This document shows, piece after piece, positions 8,628 through 17,291 of a DNA stretch of 64,000 bases (positions within the stretch are counted from its first letter, which is position 1; every line of letters begins with the position of its first letter). Position numbers and translations under genes: made by a program. This stretch comes from Flavobacterium aquariorum. GTDB lineage: Bacteria; Bacteroidota; Bacteroidia; Flavobacteriales; Flavobacteriaceae. The stretch is from assembly GCF_003254745.1 (NCBI RefSeq), contig NZ_QKXH01000001.1:558001-622000 (forward strand), written 5' to 3'. The notes beneath the pieces were generated by a model. It was given only the letters and a program-made list of their open reading frames with translations, had not been told where the DNA came from and did no database searches.

Positions 8628-10544
8628 CTAATTCTTCACAAACTTTAATTTCTTCGATCCCACATCTGTTTGTACACTCATAAAATAAACACCAGTTGAC
8701 CAAGTGCTAATATCCCAATTCGTAGCCGAGTGAGTTGTTTTTATTCTTTGGCCAGCCACATTGTAAAAGACTGTTTTTTCAATTGTTATTCCGTTTGATA
8801 AATTTAGTGTGAGCATATCGTTTGCTTGATTTAGCGATATTTGTGCTGCTGTCAATTCAAATTTTTCTTTTCCTAATGTTGCTGTATTGCTTTTTGAAAT
8901 TATGTTTTTGTTCGGGTCGAAAGTGATGCTTGAAATGGTAAAAGGAACGTTTTCCGTATAAGTTTCTCCATTAATGGTGTTGTTTAAAACCAAATCCAAT
9001 TGTTGGCCTCCTGTTCCAAAAACACGAATGGGTACCGGCATTTCAAAATAGGAAACCGATGCATCCGATTGCGTTTGATTGATAGTAAATTTGGCTTGGC
9101 CGCCACCCAAATTTTGGGCTGTAATATTATAAATGGGATAGCCTTGATTGTAAATCCAGTCGTTAAAGAATTCCGCTAAACTGCTACCATAAACTGCTTC
9201 CAAATGCAATTGCAAGTCGGGAGTTTTGGCGTATTTATAAGCTAAATTGATATCTTTTAAATAATTTTTGATTCCCTGAAAAAATAAAGCATCCCCCATC
9301 TTGAAACGTAGCATATTCAGAACCATAGCTCCTTTATTATACGTTAATCTGGAGTCGAATATTCGGTTGACATTAGTCAGTTCGGCATCCGTCAAATATA
9401 CAGCTCCATTAGTTTTGGAAGTAATATTATTAATCATTTTGTTTTTTTCGGTTACAAAAGATGCTTGACCATCAAAATTTTCGATAACCAAAGCGGCCAC
9501 ATACGTAGCAAATCCTTCATTGAGCCAAATGTCTTTCCAACTGCCACAAGTAATTTTGTCACCAAACCATTGATGTGCCATTTCGTGGGCAATTAGGTCT
9601 CTTTCGAAACTTACCATGAATGAAACCGTGGTGTGCTCCATTCCGCCACCCCAGCCAAATTGGGCATGACCATACTTTTCGTTATGAAAAGGATAAATTT
9701 CAAAAAGACTTTCGTATAAATTCAGGATCAATGGGGTTTGGTCCAATTGCGTTTTTACAGACGATAAAGTCTCCGGATAAATATAATTGATTATCGGATA
9801 TTGATTCGGTATCGTCCCCCCAGTTTGATTGTACACACTATAATTGGTTACGGCAATGGCAACCAAATAAGCCGGAATTGGGTAACCATGATGAAAATGA
9901 GTAGTTTTGTACGGACCACTAATGATTGGCGTTGTGGTTTCTATACCATTTGCAACGCTTATGTATTGAGAAGGAGCTGTAATGTAAACATCAATACTGT
10001 CTGCTTTGTCATTCAAATCTTGTTTGCAGGGCCACCAATCGCGCGCACCATAAGGCTCGGACAAAGTATATAAAACAGGCGAACCATTATGTATTGATTT
10101 GGTAAAAGCCTGTTCTCCATTGGCGGGAGCTCCAGAATAGGAGATTACAACGGTTGCCGAAGTATTTGAATTTAATACAGTTGGCAACGTGATAACCAAT
10201 TCATTATCGACGTTTTGAACGAATGTTAAAGGTGCTCCGTCCTTGGTAACGGAACTTACCGTTAATTGATTGGTTAAATCAAAAGTAATTGTTGAAAGAT
10301 CCGATAATGCCGTAAAAGTGGTCGTTACGACCCCAGAAATGTAATAATTTGCGGGATCTACACTAAAGCGAAGTTCATGATAGGTAATGTCATAATTTTG
10401 AGTGTTGGGATTGACTCTCAAATTCATTTTCTTACTGGCCATCTTCTGTTCGAGGATGGCAATATCTTGTGTTTGGCTTTCTTTTTTTTGGGCATAACCA
10501 GAAATCATTACCGCCAACAATACTATCAAGTAGCTTTTTTTCAT
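8628..10544 (-). CDS. Secreted M1 family aminopeptidase with T9SS sorting domain
   Basis: The Met at 10542-10544 starts a clean signal peptide (KKSYLIVLLAVMISGYAQ). The ~638-residue enzyme has an N-terminal beta-saddle and a gluzincin catalytic domain: the exopeptidase motif reads GGMEH at residues 300-304 instead of GAMEN, and zinc ligands are His320, His324 (HEMAH) and Glu343 (LNEGFATY). The final ~80 residues form a T9SS type A-like domain (VFYNVAGQRI ... GVYFMSVQTDVGSKKLKFVKN), so it should be secreted across the outer membrane and probably anchored or released. It likely trims peptides for nutrition. A TAnnTTTG box lies 22 bases upstream. Confidence 0.93.
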   Translation of the reverse strand: MKKSYLIVLLAVMISGYAQKKESQTQDIAILEQKMASKKMNLRVNPNTQNYDITYHELRFSVDPANYYISGVVTTTFTALSDLSTITFDLTNQLTVSSVTKDGAPLTFVQNVDNELVITLPTVLNSNTSATVVISYSGAPANGEQAFTKSIHNGSPVLYTLSEPYGARDWWPCKQDLNDKADSIDVYITAPSQYISVANGIETTTPIISGPYKTTHFHHGYPIPAYLVAIAVTNYSVYNQTGGTIPNQYPIINYIYPETLSSVKTQLDQTPLILNLYESLFEIYPFHNEKYGHAQFGWGGGMEHTTVSFMVSFERDLIAHEMAHQWFGDKITCGSWKDIWLNEGFATYVAALVIENFDGQASFVTEKNKMINNITSKTNGAVYLTDAELTNVNRIFDSRLTYNKGAMVLNMLRFKMGDALFFQGIKNYLKDINLAYKYAKTPDLQLHLEAVYGSSLAEFFNDWIYNQGYPIYNITAQNLGGGQAKFTINQTQSDASVSYFEMPVPIRVFGTGGQQLDLVLNNTINGETYTENVPFTISSITFDPNKNIISKSNTATLGKEKFELTAAQISLNQANDMLTLNLSNGITIEKTVFYNVAGQRIKTTHSATNWDISTWSTGVYFMSVQTDVGSKKLKFVKN

Positions 10545-10565
10545 TTTAAAATTCAATTTGTGTAT

Positions 10566-10573
10566 CAAATATA
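10566..10573 (-). promoter_or_regulatory. Predicted -7 box for the M1 peptidase
   Basis: The minus strand reads TATATTTG, an exact TAnnTTTG match 22 bases upstream of the chosen start, which supports that start over the one at 10568. Confidence 0.5.
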
Positions 10574-10822
10574 GTTAATGATTTGGCTTTAATCTTTCAT
10601 AGTTTCCGATTTGTTGAATTTTAGAAAAGCTTTAACCAAAATGCTTCATTAAATATTTACATTAAATTTAAAATTTATTTCGCTGTAAATCAATGTAATA
10701 GTGTTAAATTAAAATAATGCGAACAAAAAATGAATACCTTTAAGGTTAGAAAACCGAAGCCTTTTTTTGTTGTTTTTCTTTGCCCTAAATGAAATTTTAT
10801 TGTTTAACGTAAAAATGAATCT

Positions 10823-11278
10823 ATGCAAAAAAATACTATTTTAATTAGCGGGCTTTTACTTCTTTTTTTAGGTGTTGTTGTAATTCCTTTTTCGCTTCAG
10901 GCAAAAGGAAAAACTTTTTATATATCGACTGTTTTTAAACACCCACAAAAGAATCCTTATTCAAATATTCAAGATAAAAACTTAATCAAAGGGAATTGGC
11001 AAAGAGATGATACAGCCGTTGAATTGCATATTTTGAGACTTTTGGAAAATGGTTCTTTGCAAGTAAACTATTTGAATTCGAAATTTATTTACATCGAAAA
11101 AGCGGGTTGGACTAATTCTTCGGACGTTTTGCGGCTGTTTGTTATATACAGGCAAGATGATAATCCCGGTTATAGTTTGTCATTACAGTATCTTGCTGAA
11201 AAAGATATACTAGTTGGTGATTATGTTGACGGTTCTGACAATAAATCGCATAATGTGATTTTCAAAAGAATTAAATAA
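10823..11278 (+). CDS. Small exported protein, unknown function
   Basis: A 151-residue protein with one N-terminal hydrophobic segment (residues 5-25, ILISGLLLLFLGVVVIPFS) that serves as signal or anchor. The rest alternates strands and turns (IKGNWQRDD, VELHILRLLENGSLQVNYLNS, DILVGDYVDGSDN), similar in style to lipocalin-like domains, but no named family is recognised. It has its own terminator with the convergent barrel gene, so it is probably monocistronic. Confidence 0.65.
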   Translation: MQKNTILISGLLLLFLGVVVIPFSLQAKGKTFYISTVFKHPQKNPYSNIQDKNLIKGNWQRDDTAVELHILRLLENGSLQVNYLNSKFIYIEKAGWTNSSDVLRLFVIYRQDDNPGYSLSLQYLAEKDILVGDYVDGSDNKSHNVIFKRIK

Positions 11279-11297
11279 ATTTATTTTGAATGCAACA

Positions 11298-11329
11298 AAA
11301 AAGCCACCTGATTTCTCAAATGGCTTTTT
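11298..11329. terminator. Bidirectional terminator
   Basis: AAAAAGCCA pairs with TGGCTTTTT around a 14-base loop. It lies between the convergent genes ending at 11278 and 11348. Confidence 0.75.
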
Positions 11330-11347
11330 GAAATGTATTTTTTGACA

Positions 11348-11866
11348 CTAAATTTTAAAAGTAACTCCAAATTTGGCACCACTAGTACCTGTGTTTCCTC
11401 CCAATTCCAGATTAATTCCAAATTTATCGGTAAAGAAATAACGACCCCCGACTTGAAGTCCAAGACCTAAAGAGGTATTGTCTGGATGTGGATTGTTGTT
11501 GTAATCATCATAGTTCCAAATGTAATAGGTAAGGCTTGCACCAGCATAGAAATCAAATTTGCTTGGCATATCCAAGATTCTATTGAAATGGTAATTTCCG
11601 TTGGCTCCAATTCCTATTGCAGTGGAATTATAGTGGTAATCGGTGTTGTTATAATGGTATGGGTCATCATCCGTTTGAAAAGAAAGTTGACCTCCAAGGG
11701 TAAAATCTTTAGCGATTCCATAATCAAGACCAAAATAGACAGGAACGCCCCAACCCGAGAGCCCAAGACCAGCGTTTAATTGTACTCCACCTTCTTCAAG
11801 AGGAGCTTGTGCAAATGCCCCAGCTGAAATTAAACCGAATGCAAATATTAGAATAAGTTTTTTCAT
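11348..11866 (-). CDS. Small outer-membrane beta-barrel protein
   Basis: Starting at the Met at 11864-11866, the 172-residue protein has a classical signal peptide (KKLILIFAFGLISAGAFAQ). The mature part shows alternating aromatic/Gly strands (LGLSGWGVPVYFGLDYGIA, YAGASLTYYIWNY) and a strand-turn ending (FGINLELGGN ... AKFGVTFKI), as in eight-stranded OmpW/OmpX-like barrels. No role beyond outer-membrane structure can be given. It is transcribed alone. Confidence 0.8.
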   Translation of the reverse strand: MKKLILIFAFGLISAGAFAQAPLEEGGVQLNAGLGLSGWGVPVYFGLDYGIAKDFTLGGQLSFQTDDDPYHYNNTDYHYNSTAIGIGANGNYHFNRILDMPSKFDFYAGASLTYYIWNYDDYNNNPHPDNTSLGLGLQVGGRYFFTDKFGINLELGGNTGTSGAKFGVTFKI

Positions 11867-12109
11867 AAGTTTTGTTTTATTTTTAAATACAACGTAAAAA
11901 TAAGATTTTATTATACGTTTGCCTTTAAATTTGGTCAAAAATAGAAGTTTTTCTGTGAATTTTACAAATGTGTTTCAAGATTCGTTTCTGTTAAATACCT
12001 AAACATTAGTTTTTAGGAGTACTCCAAAATGCAATTGGATTACTGTCGAAATTTTAAACTCAAAGATTAATTTTTTATTAAAAAAGCAGATTTCAAAATA
12101 TAGTTATGG

Positions 12110-13717
12110 TTACAGTACAATCATTTTAGCATTGAACTTGGTTCCATTATAAATCACCTGAACGATATAAGTTCCAGAGGATAACATCTGATTAGTGCTA
12201 AAACTCAGAATATCGCCATCAACCGCATAAGCATTCCCGAAAATTTTAGAACCTAATAAAGTATAAATAGTAACTTCTACTGTAGTATTTATAAAATTAT
12301 AAAACTGAAGATTTATTTGGCTAGTAGTTACTGGATTTGGAAAAATCCTCATGAAATCGACATTCGGATAATAAATTGATTTGTCTGTTTTGAAGATGGG
12401 TAGTTTTTCAAATGAGCCTCCCAAAACAGCATCAGACTGTGCTTCGGTCATACACAACCAATCTTGCATAATGGTTGCGTAAATTTGTCTGAAGTCATGC
12501 TGAAGGGGTACCTGGTCATTGACCTTAGCTGTTTGAGGTAAATCAGGCGAAGTCCCAATCATCCCCGAAACAGGATTTGGCGTTCCTTGGACTGTACCTC
12601 TTCCTGTATTTAAGGCTGCGCCAAAAAAGAGAACGGGTGCAGCAGAGCCATGATCGGTACCTGAACTGTCATTGCTTTTAATTCTGCGTCCAAATTCACT
12701 AAAAGTCATTCCGGTAACAATGTCTGCTTTTCCCATCAATTTCAAATCTTCTTGGAAAGCGCCAATAGCTTGCGATAGTATGTTTAAATTTTCGGCTTGT
12801 TTACCCAATGTTCTGTCCGTGTCTAAAACCTGATTCTCGTGGCTATCGAACGTTTTGGGATGATTTACCACATAAATGGGTGTTTGCAAACCGCCATTGA
12901 TGAGTTTGGCAACAATCCTCAGTTGATCGGCCAATCCATTTTTATTGGGATAGGTTGGAGATTGCGGTTTAGGAACATTATAAGCTTTTTGAATCGACTC
13001 TCTATAAGCATTGCTTTGGTCTTTCATCAGTCTCAAAAAAGTCAACTCGTGACCATAATCGGAGTTGGGTGCAGGATCCGAAGTCTCATTGATTACATTC
13101 AATAAATCTTCGGGTTTAGGCACACTATAAGCCATGTTTATTTTTGGTCCCTGCAGTGAAAAAGGCAAGGTCGAACCTATTTGTATGGCCAATGGATCGG
13201 GCATATTGGAATTGGGATAACCCGTTGGAAAATTAGGATAGACCGTATCTAGTGCTCTCCCAAGCCAGCCCGATTGCAGTGATTTGTCACTATCCGAAGC
13301 GGTAAACCAAATGTCAGTGGCTCTAAAGTGGCTGTAACTGGGGTTGGGATAGGAAACACCTTGAACAATCAACATTTTACCGTTGTTGTACAATTGCTGC
13401 ATTTCCTTCATAGCAGGATGTAACCCTGTAGTTTCATTGTAATGCAAAGGCAAAACATCGGTTTCTTTCATTAAAATATTGGGGCGGGCGTTGGTCAATT
13501 CATCCCATTTGTCTCTGGCCAAAACGGTATTTAATCCGTCGTTTCCACCATTCATCTGAATTATGACCAATATTTTTCCGCAACCCGCAGCGGCACTAGC
13601 CAGTAATTGTAAACTTTCGCTCTCGATTTGGGACGAAGCCATAACAGGAATATGATTGAACACCAAGGGTATTGTCGATGCAATAGCAGTTGTTTTTATA
13701 AATTTTCTTCTTTCCAT
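12110..13717 (-). CDS. DUF1501 protein with Tat signal and T9SS-type C-terminus
   Basis: A 535-residue secreted protein. The N-terminus MERRKFIKTTAIASTIPLVF carries a twin-arginine motif (RRKFIK), so it is likely folded before crossing the inner membrane. DUF1501 belongs to the sulfatase/alkaline-phosphatase-like fold; visible blocks include ILVIIQMNGGNDGLNTV, HYNETTGLHPAM, TGMTFSEFGRR and DHGSAAPVLFFG. The last ~75 residues (FPNPVTTSQINLQF ... LSSGTYIVQVIYNGTKFNAKMIVL) match a T9SS C-terminal sorting domain. It is paired with the DUF1800 gene 182 bases upstream, a gene order found in many bacteria. The biochemical role is unknown. Confidence 0.92.
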   Translation of the reverse strand: MERRKFIKTTAIASTIPLVFNHIPVMASSQIESESLQLLASAAAGCGKILVIIQMNGGNDGLNTVLARDKWDELTNARPNILMKETDVLPLHYNETTGLHPAMKEMQQLYNNGKMLIVQGVSYPNPSYSHFRATDIWFTASDSDKSLQSGWLGRALDTVYPNFPTGYPNSNMPDPLAIQIGSTLPFSLQGPKINMAYSVPKPEDLLNVINETSDPAPNSDYGHELTFLRLMKDQSNAYRESIQKAYNVPKPQSPTYPNKNGLADQLRIVAKLINGGLQTPIYVVNHPKTFDSHENQVLDTDRTLGKQAENLNILSQAIGAFQEDLKLMGKADIVTGMTFSEFGRRIKSNDSSGTDHGSAAPVLFFGAALNTGRGTVQGTPNPVSGMIGTSPDLPQTAKVNDQVPLQHDFRQIYATIMQDWLCMTEAQSDAVLGGSFEKLPIFKTDKSIYYPNVDFMRIFPNPVTTSQINLQFYNFINTTVEVTIYTLLGSKIFGNAYAVDGDILSFSTNQMLSSGTYIVQVIYNGTKFNAKMIVL

Positions 13718-13730
13718 TTTTTTATTTGGT

Positions 13731-13892
13731 TTCTAAGAAGCTTAGTTTCTAAGTTTTTTTAGAATCTCAGAATCTCAGTTTCTATTTTTTTTGCTTTTTT
13801 GAAAAAAGGTACTTGTTTCTAAATTCTATTTTTGATTTTAACAAGTCTGTATATCTCTTAGAATCTTAACAACTCAGAAACTTAGTCACTTC
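13731..13892. repeat. CTAAG-word inverted repeat between DUF1800 and DUF1501 genes
   Basis: The left arm (13731-13783) is built of CTTAG/CTAAG/AATCTCAG words and the right arm (13854-13892) of their complements (CTTAGAATCTTAA..., CAGAAACTTAG). Similar pairs occur at 29058-29230 and 33431-33648. It fills the gap between the paired genes and may form a long imperfect hairpin in the mRNA. Confidence 0.6.
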
Positions 13893-13899
13893 AAAAAAG

Positions 13900-15741
13900 C
13901 TACATTAACTGATATTCGGCAAGTTCAACAATCGTTAATAATAAACTTCGTATTCTTGTTTTTACAATTGATTCGGTCATCTCGTTGGGATTGCTTTGGT
14001 AGGTTTTCCATGCGCTGGTCCAATAGCCATCAGAGGCTTGACCTGTTAAAAGCGTTTGTGTTTTAATTGCATTCTTGGCAGTAATACTCAAATCTATTGG
14101 CAACAAATAGTTGATGCATTCGCTAACCAATAAATTTGGATCTTCACAAGTCGCATTTGGAAATTGTTTAACAAAGGCTATAGCATCGACTTCCATTCGG
14201 GTTGTTAAGCCATTTTTTTCGATGTCAAAACCATAAAAAAGATACTCGATCAATCCATACCGCCTTTGAATCGAATTGGAATTGATCCAATATTCATGAA
14301 AAGAAGGTTTTTGATAAAATGCTTGCCAGCCTGCAACATTGGGAATTGATCCCATAGCTTGTTGCATGTCGTACATGGCATAATTGAAAGTATTCCAAAG
14401 ATCGTATTGTGCTTCATAATTGTTAGCATCAGACACATTATAGTTGAGGTTGAAAGTCCGCATGGTACCCACAATAACGTCTAATGGCGATTTGATATAA
14501 ACTCCGCGATTGGCCATATCAAAAAAGTGTTCGCTCTTAAATAATTTGTCTAGAACAGGTAAAATATTCCAATTATTGGCAACAAAATGCTGAGCCAAAG
14601 GAACAATTACGTTGGCTTCTATATTAGCATCAATATCATAATAAACAAAGAAACGATACAGCCGGCGACAAATGTACTCGGAAACTACTTTTGATTTGGA
14701 GAAAATCATATCAATAAACAAATCCAATTCTCCCGCGCCGGTATTGGCAATCGCATTATTATTAAAAAACGATGAAAATTTTTTGGTACTCGTGTCGTGT
14801 AGTTTATCGACAAAATTGGTGGCTTCTGATGTGGTATTCAAATCTTGTACTCTCCATCCGGTAAGAACTTTGGCGGCTTGAATAACATCGGCTTCAGTAT
14901 ATTGACTGGCTTCTTCTTTTCCCAAAGTAAAAAGTTCCATAACTTCACGGGCAAAATTTTCATCTGGTGCTGATTTGGTATTGGCCTGGTTGTTCAGATA
15001 AAACATCATTGCCGGTTGGGTAGCCATGTTGCGAATCAGGGATTTGTAATTTCCCGTGGCATTATCACGAAACATTTTCATGTATTTATAACAAATTCGA
15101 GCCGAATTGGTATTGCAAAATTCATTGGAGGACTGCTTTACAAATTCAAAATCCACTGGGATAAAATGATACCAAAACAATGTCATTTTTTCCCTGATAG
15201 TAATGTCTTGATTGAAAGCAAGACCCAAAGACCACGAACTTAAACCTGAAGTTCGATTGCCATTAGTGTCTCCACCTATATCATTGGTTACAAAAGCATC
15301 ATTGGTCCAATCTGCACCATAAGGAAGCCCGTTTTCGTCTGGGTTTTCATTATTATAATGATTTACGGGAGGAGCAGGAGGAGTGTTGTCAACGGTTAAA
15401 ATGAGATTAACCGCCTGGGTCATTGAAAGTCCCAATAAAGTATCTACATCTGATTTTTTGAAACCATAACCCGTTCTTCTCAATAAATGCAAAGCTTCAG
15501 AAGTCGACCATGTTCCTGTGTAAGTCGCAAGACCACTTGTGACATTCGTAACTCTTTCGGTTTCTGAACCCGATTTGCCAGTAAGATCTTTTTTGGGGTT
15601 TGTTAGAGAGGAATAACGTCGCCCATTGTATATTTTACGGGAGTATTTTTCGAATAAAGGATCTTTTTCTTGGGCACTTACCAATAACTTTTTTAGTAGT
15701 TTAGTAAATAAAGCTCTCCTAGTCAGCGTATTGTTTCCCAT
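13900..15741 (-). CDS. DUF1800 domain protein
   Basis: The Met at 15739-15741 (MGNNTLTRRALFTKLLKKL) is the most likely start, with a TAnnTTTG box 53 bases upstream; the ORF extends to 15837 without a better start. The ~613-residue product carries DUF1800 hallmarks: an early TWSTSEALHLLRRTGYG block, ENFAREVMELFTLG, YTEADVIQAAKVLTGWRV, and repeated helical segments. A TRRALF stretch resembles a Tat motif, but no hydrophobic core follows, so no normal signal peptide is visible. It may be carried out by its partner DUF1501 protein. The pair's function is unknown. Confidence 0.88.
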   Translation of the reverse strand: MGNNTLTRRALFTKLLKKLLVSAQEKDPLFEKYSRKIYNGRRYSSLTNPKKDLTGKSGSETERVTNVTSGLATYTGTWSTSEALHLLRRTGYGFKKSDVDTLLGLSMTQAVNLILTVDNTPPAPPVNHYNNENPDENGLPYGADWTNDAFVTNDIGGDTNGNRTSGLSSWSLGLAFNQDITIREKMTLFWYHFIPVDFEFVKQSSNEFCNTNSARICYKYMKMFRDNATGNYKSLIRNMATQPAMMFYLNNQANTKSAPDENFAREVMELFTLGKEEASQYTEADVIQAAKVLTGWRVQDLNTTSEATNFVDKLHDTSTKKFSSFFNNNAIANTGAGELDLFIDMIFSKSKVVSEYICRRLYRFFVYYDIDANIEANVIVPLAQHFVANNWNILPVLDKLFKSEHFFDMANRGVYIKSPLDVIVGTMRTFNLNYNVSDANNYEAQYDLWNTFNYAMYDMQQAMGSIPNVAGWQAFYQKPSFHEYWINSNSIQRRYGLIEYLFYGFDIEKNGLTTRMEVDAIAFVKQFPNATCEDPNLLVSECINYLLPIDLSITAKNAIKTQTLLTGQASDGYWTSAWKTYQSNPNEMTESIVKTRIRSLLLTIVELAEYQLM

Positions 15742-15793
15742 AAAAGATGATTTCGAATTTTTGTTGTCTTGTTGTAATGATAAAATACAACGA

Positions 15794-15801
15794 CAAATAT
15801 A
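15794..15801 (-). promoter_or_regulatory. Predicted -7 box for the DUF1800/DUF1501 genes
   Basis: The minus strand reads TATATTTG, an exact TAnnTTTG match 53 bases before the DUF1800 start. It lies inside the longer open frame, which argues that translation starts at 15741. Confidence 0.5.
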
Positions 15802-15920
15802 TAGAAATCGATATGAGAGGGATAAAAAACACGACAAAACACGTAGTTTTGCGTAAGGTGTAAGAAAAAAATGTAATATATGATTAAAGGTTTTTTTAAA
15901 ATTTTTTTAAAAAAGCTTAC

Positions 15921-17288
15921 TTATTTTATTACCGAAATCAAGCTTTTTCCTTTCGTTGTTTTCAAATCTACTCGAAAATGGCCAACATTATTTTTTTTCG
16001 AAAGTCCCATTTCAAAGCTTTCAAATGGTTTTAAAAATTTAAAATTTTTATTTTTGGCAATAATGTAAAGCCAATCTTTTGGAAGGAGCTTGTTAAAATG
16101 AATCTGTAAATATCCAATTTTAGAAGAAGAAGGTTTTGAAATCCTGTTTTTCAATGGATTTGCTTCCAATGTTAAGGCATTATTTTGGATAGAAGTTTTT
16201 GTTGTCGCCAAAGGAAAATTCACGAATACATTACGATTGTCAATGGCATTTTGAGTTTTGAGATAATTAAATACTTTTTTAGAATTCTCTGTTTGCATTG
16301 AGAAGTAAAATGAAGGTTCACGATTAGTATGCACAACCACTTTTTTTATCGGATTAAAATCATCATCATAGTCATAACTGATTGCGGAATCTTTCTTTTC
16401 AACTATTCCATTTAGCAATATTTCAGTTTTGGTTGGATTGTTAGCCAAAATCGAATCCAGATTAAAACCGATAATTTTGTTGATTTTGGCGGAATGACGT
16501 TTAATTATATTTTGATTTTGAATCATTTTGAAATCGAAACCTAAAGAGAACAAAGCATTTGGATTTTGAAGGAATTGTGATTCTTTTTTATACTTCAGTT
16601 TCAGTTGTCCATCAACTGTTATTTTGTTGTTTTCCAATTTTAGACTTAGAATTCCATCTTCTTCCAGCAAACTGTTTTTTTTGATCCAAAACGTTACTGC
16701 ATTTTGTGTGCCAATGGTTTTTTCTATTTGTTTTGCATTTAGAAAAAGTTTTTTCAAAAATAAATCTTCGGCAATATTTACCGCTATGTGCTTTTGTTGT
16801 TCGGAAATGTTGGAAATCAGAATTTGGCTTGAACGCTTAACAGCGCAAAGATTCATCGAATTAGAATAATAAGCGACCATTCCATTTTGAAGTTTGGCTT
16901 TACGGAAATGAGCTTTGTTCATTGTTTTTTCAAATGCCGTTTCATTTTCAATTTCGGCAGAAACAAACCATTGGGAAATTGGTTGGTTTTCAATATGGAA
17001 AAAAGCTAAATAATCGGACATTTTTATTCCATAATTAGAAAGGTTAAAACGTTCTTTGAATGCAGAATCTTTATTACTCCATTGGCATTCGGAAGGGTTT
17101 TTTAGGCAGGAAAAAACAAAATAATTTCGAATATTTTTCATATCGACCATTGCAATCCCATCGGCATTTTGGGGAATGCATTCTCGATCAAATTTTTTAT
17201 GATAGCCAAACCAATACAAAATAGCCATACTCCCAATGGCAATAAGAAGTATGGCGATTTTAGAAAAATAGCTGTTTAGGCTCTTCAT
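15921..17288 (-). CDS. Membrane-anchored protein, third gene of DUF4836 operon
   Basis: A 455-residue protein with one N-terminal transmembrane segment (residues ~10-28) and a periplasmic remainder of alternating strands and Lys/Asn-rich loops. Segments such as IPQNADGIAMVDMKNI and the pattern 'level of protein pair then beta sheet' recall the DUF4836 product upstream (PNDAPFALCFNGKNL), so the two may be distant paralogues. It begins three bases after the DUF4836 stop, so the genes are co-transcribed and probably translationally coupled. No enzyme motif is seen. Confidence 0.7.
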   Translation of the reverse strand: MKSLNSYFSKIAILLIAIGSMAILYWFGYHKKFDRECIPQNADGIAMVDMKNIRNYFVFSCLKNPSECQWSNKDSAFKERFNLSNYGIKMSDYLAFFHIENQPISQWFVSAEIENETAFEKTMNKAHFRKAKLQNGMVAYYSNSMNLCAVKRSSQILISNISEQQKHIAVNIAEDLFLKKLFLNAKQIEKTIGTQNAVTFWIKKNSLLEEDGILSLKLENNKITVDGQLKLKYKKESQFLQNPNALFSLGFDFKMIQNQNIIKRHSAKINKIIGFNLDSILANNPTKTEILLNGIVEKKDSAISYDYDDDFNPIKKVVVHTNREPSFYFSMQTENSKKVFNYLKTQNAIDNRNVFVNFPLATTKTSIQNNALTLEANPLKNRISKPSSSKIGYLQIHFNKLLPKDWLYIIAKNKNFKFLKPFESFEMGLSKKNNVGHFRVDLKTTKGKSLISVIK

Positions 17289-17291
17289 GAT

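Noticed and set aside
13900..15837. Upstream start for the DUF1800 protein giving a hydrophobic N-terminus
   Set aside because: The predicted -7 box at 15794-15801 lies within that extension, so the transcript would start after it.
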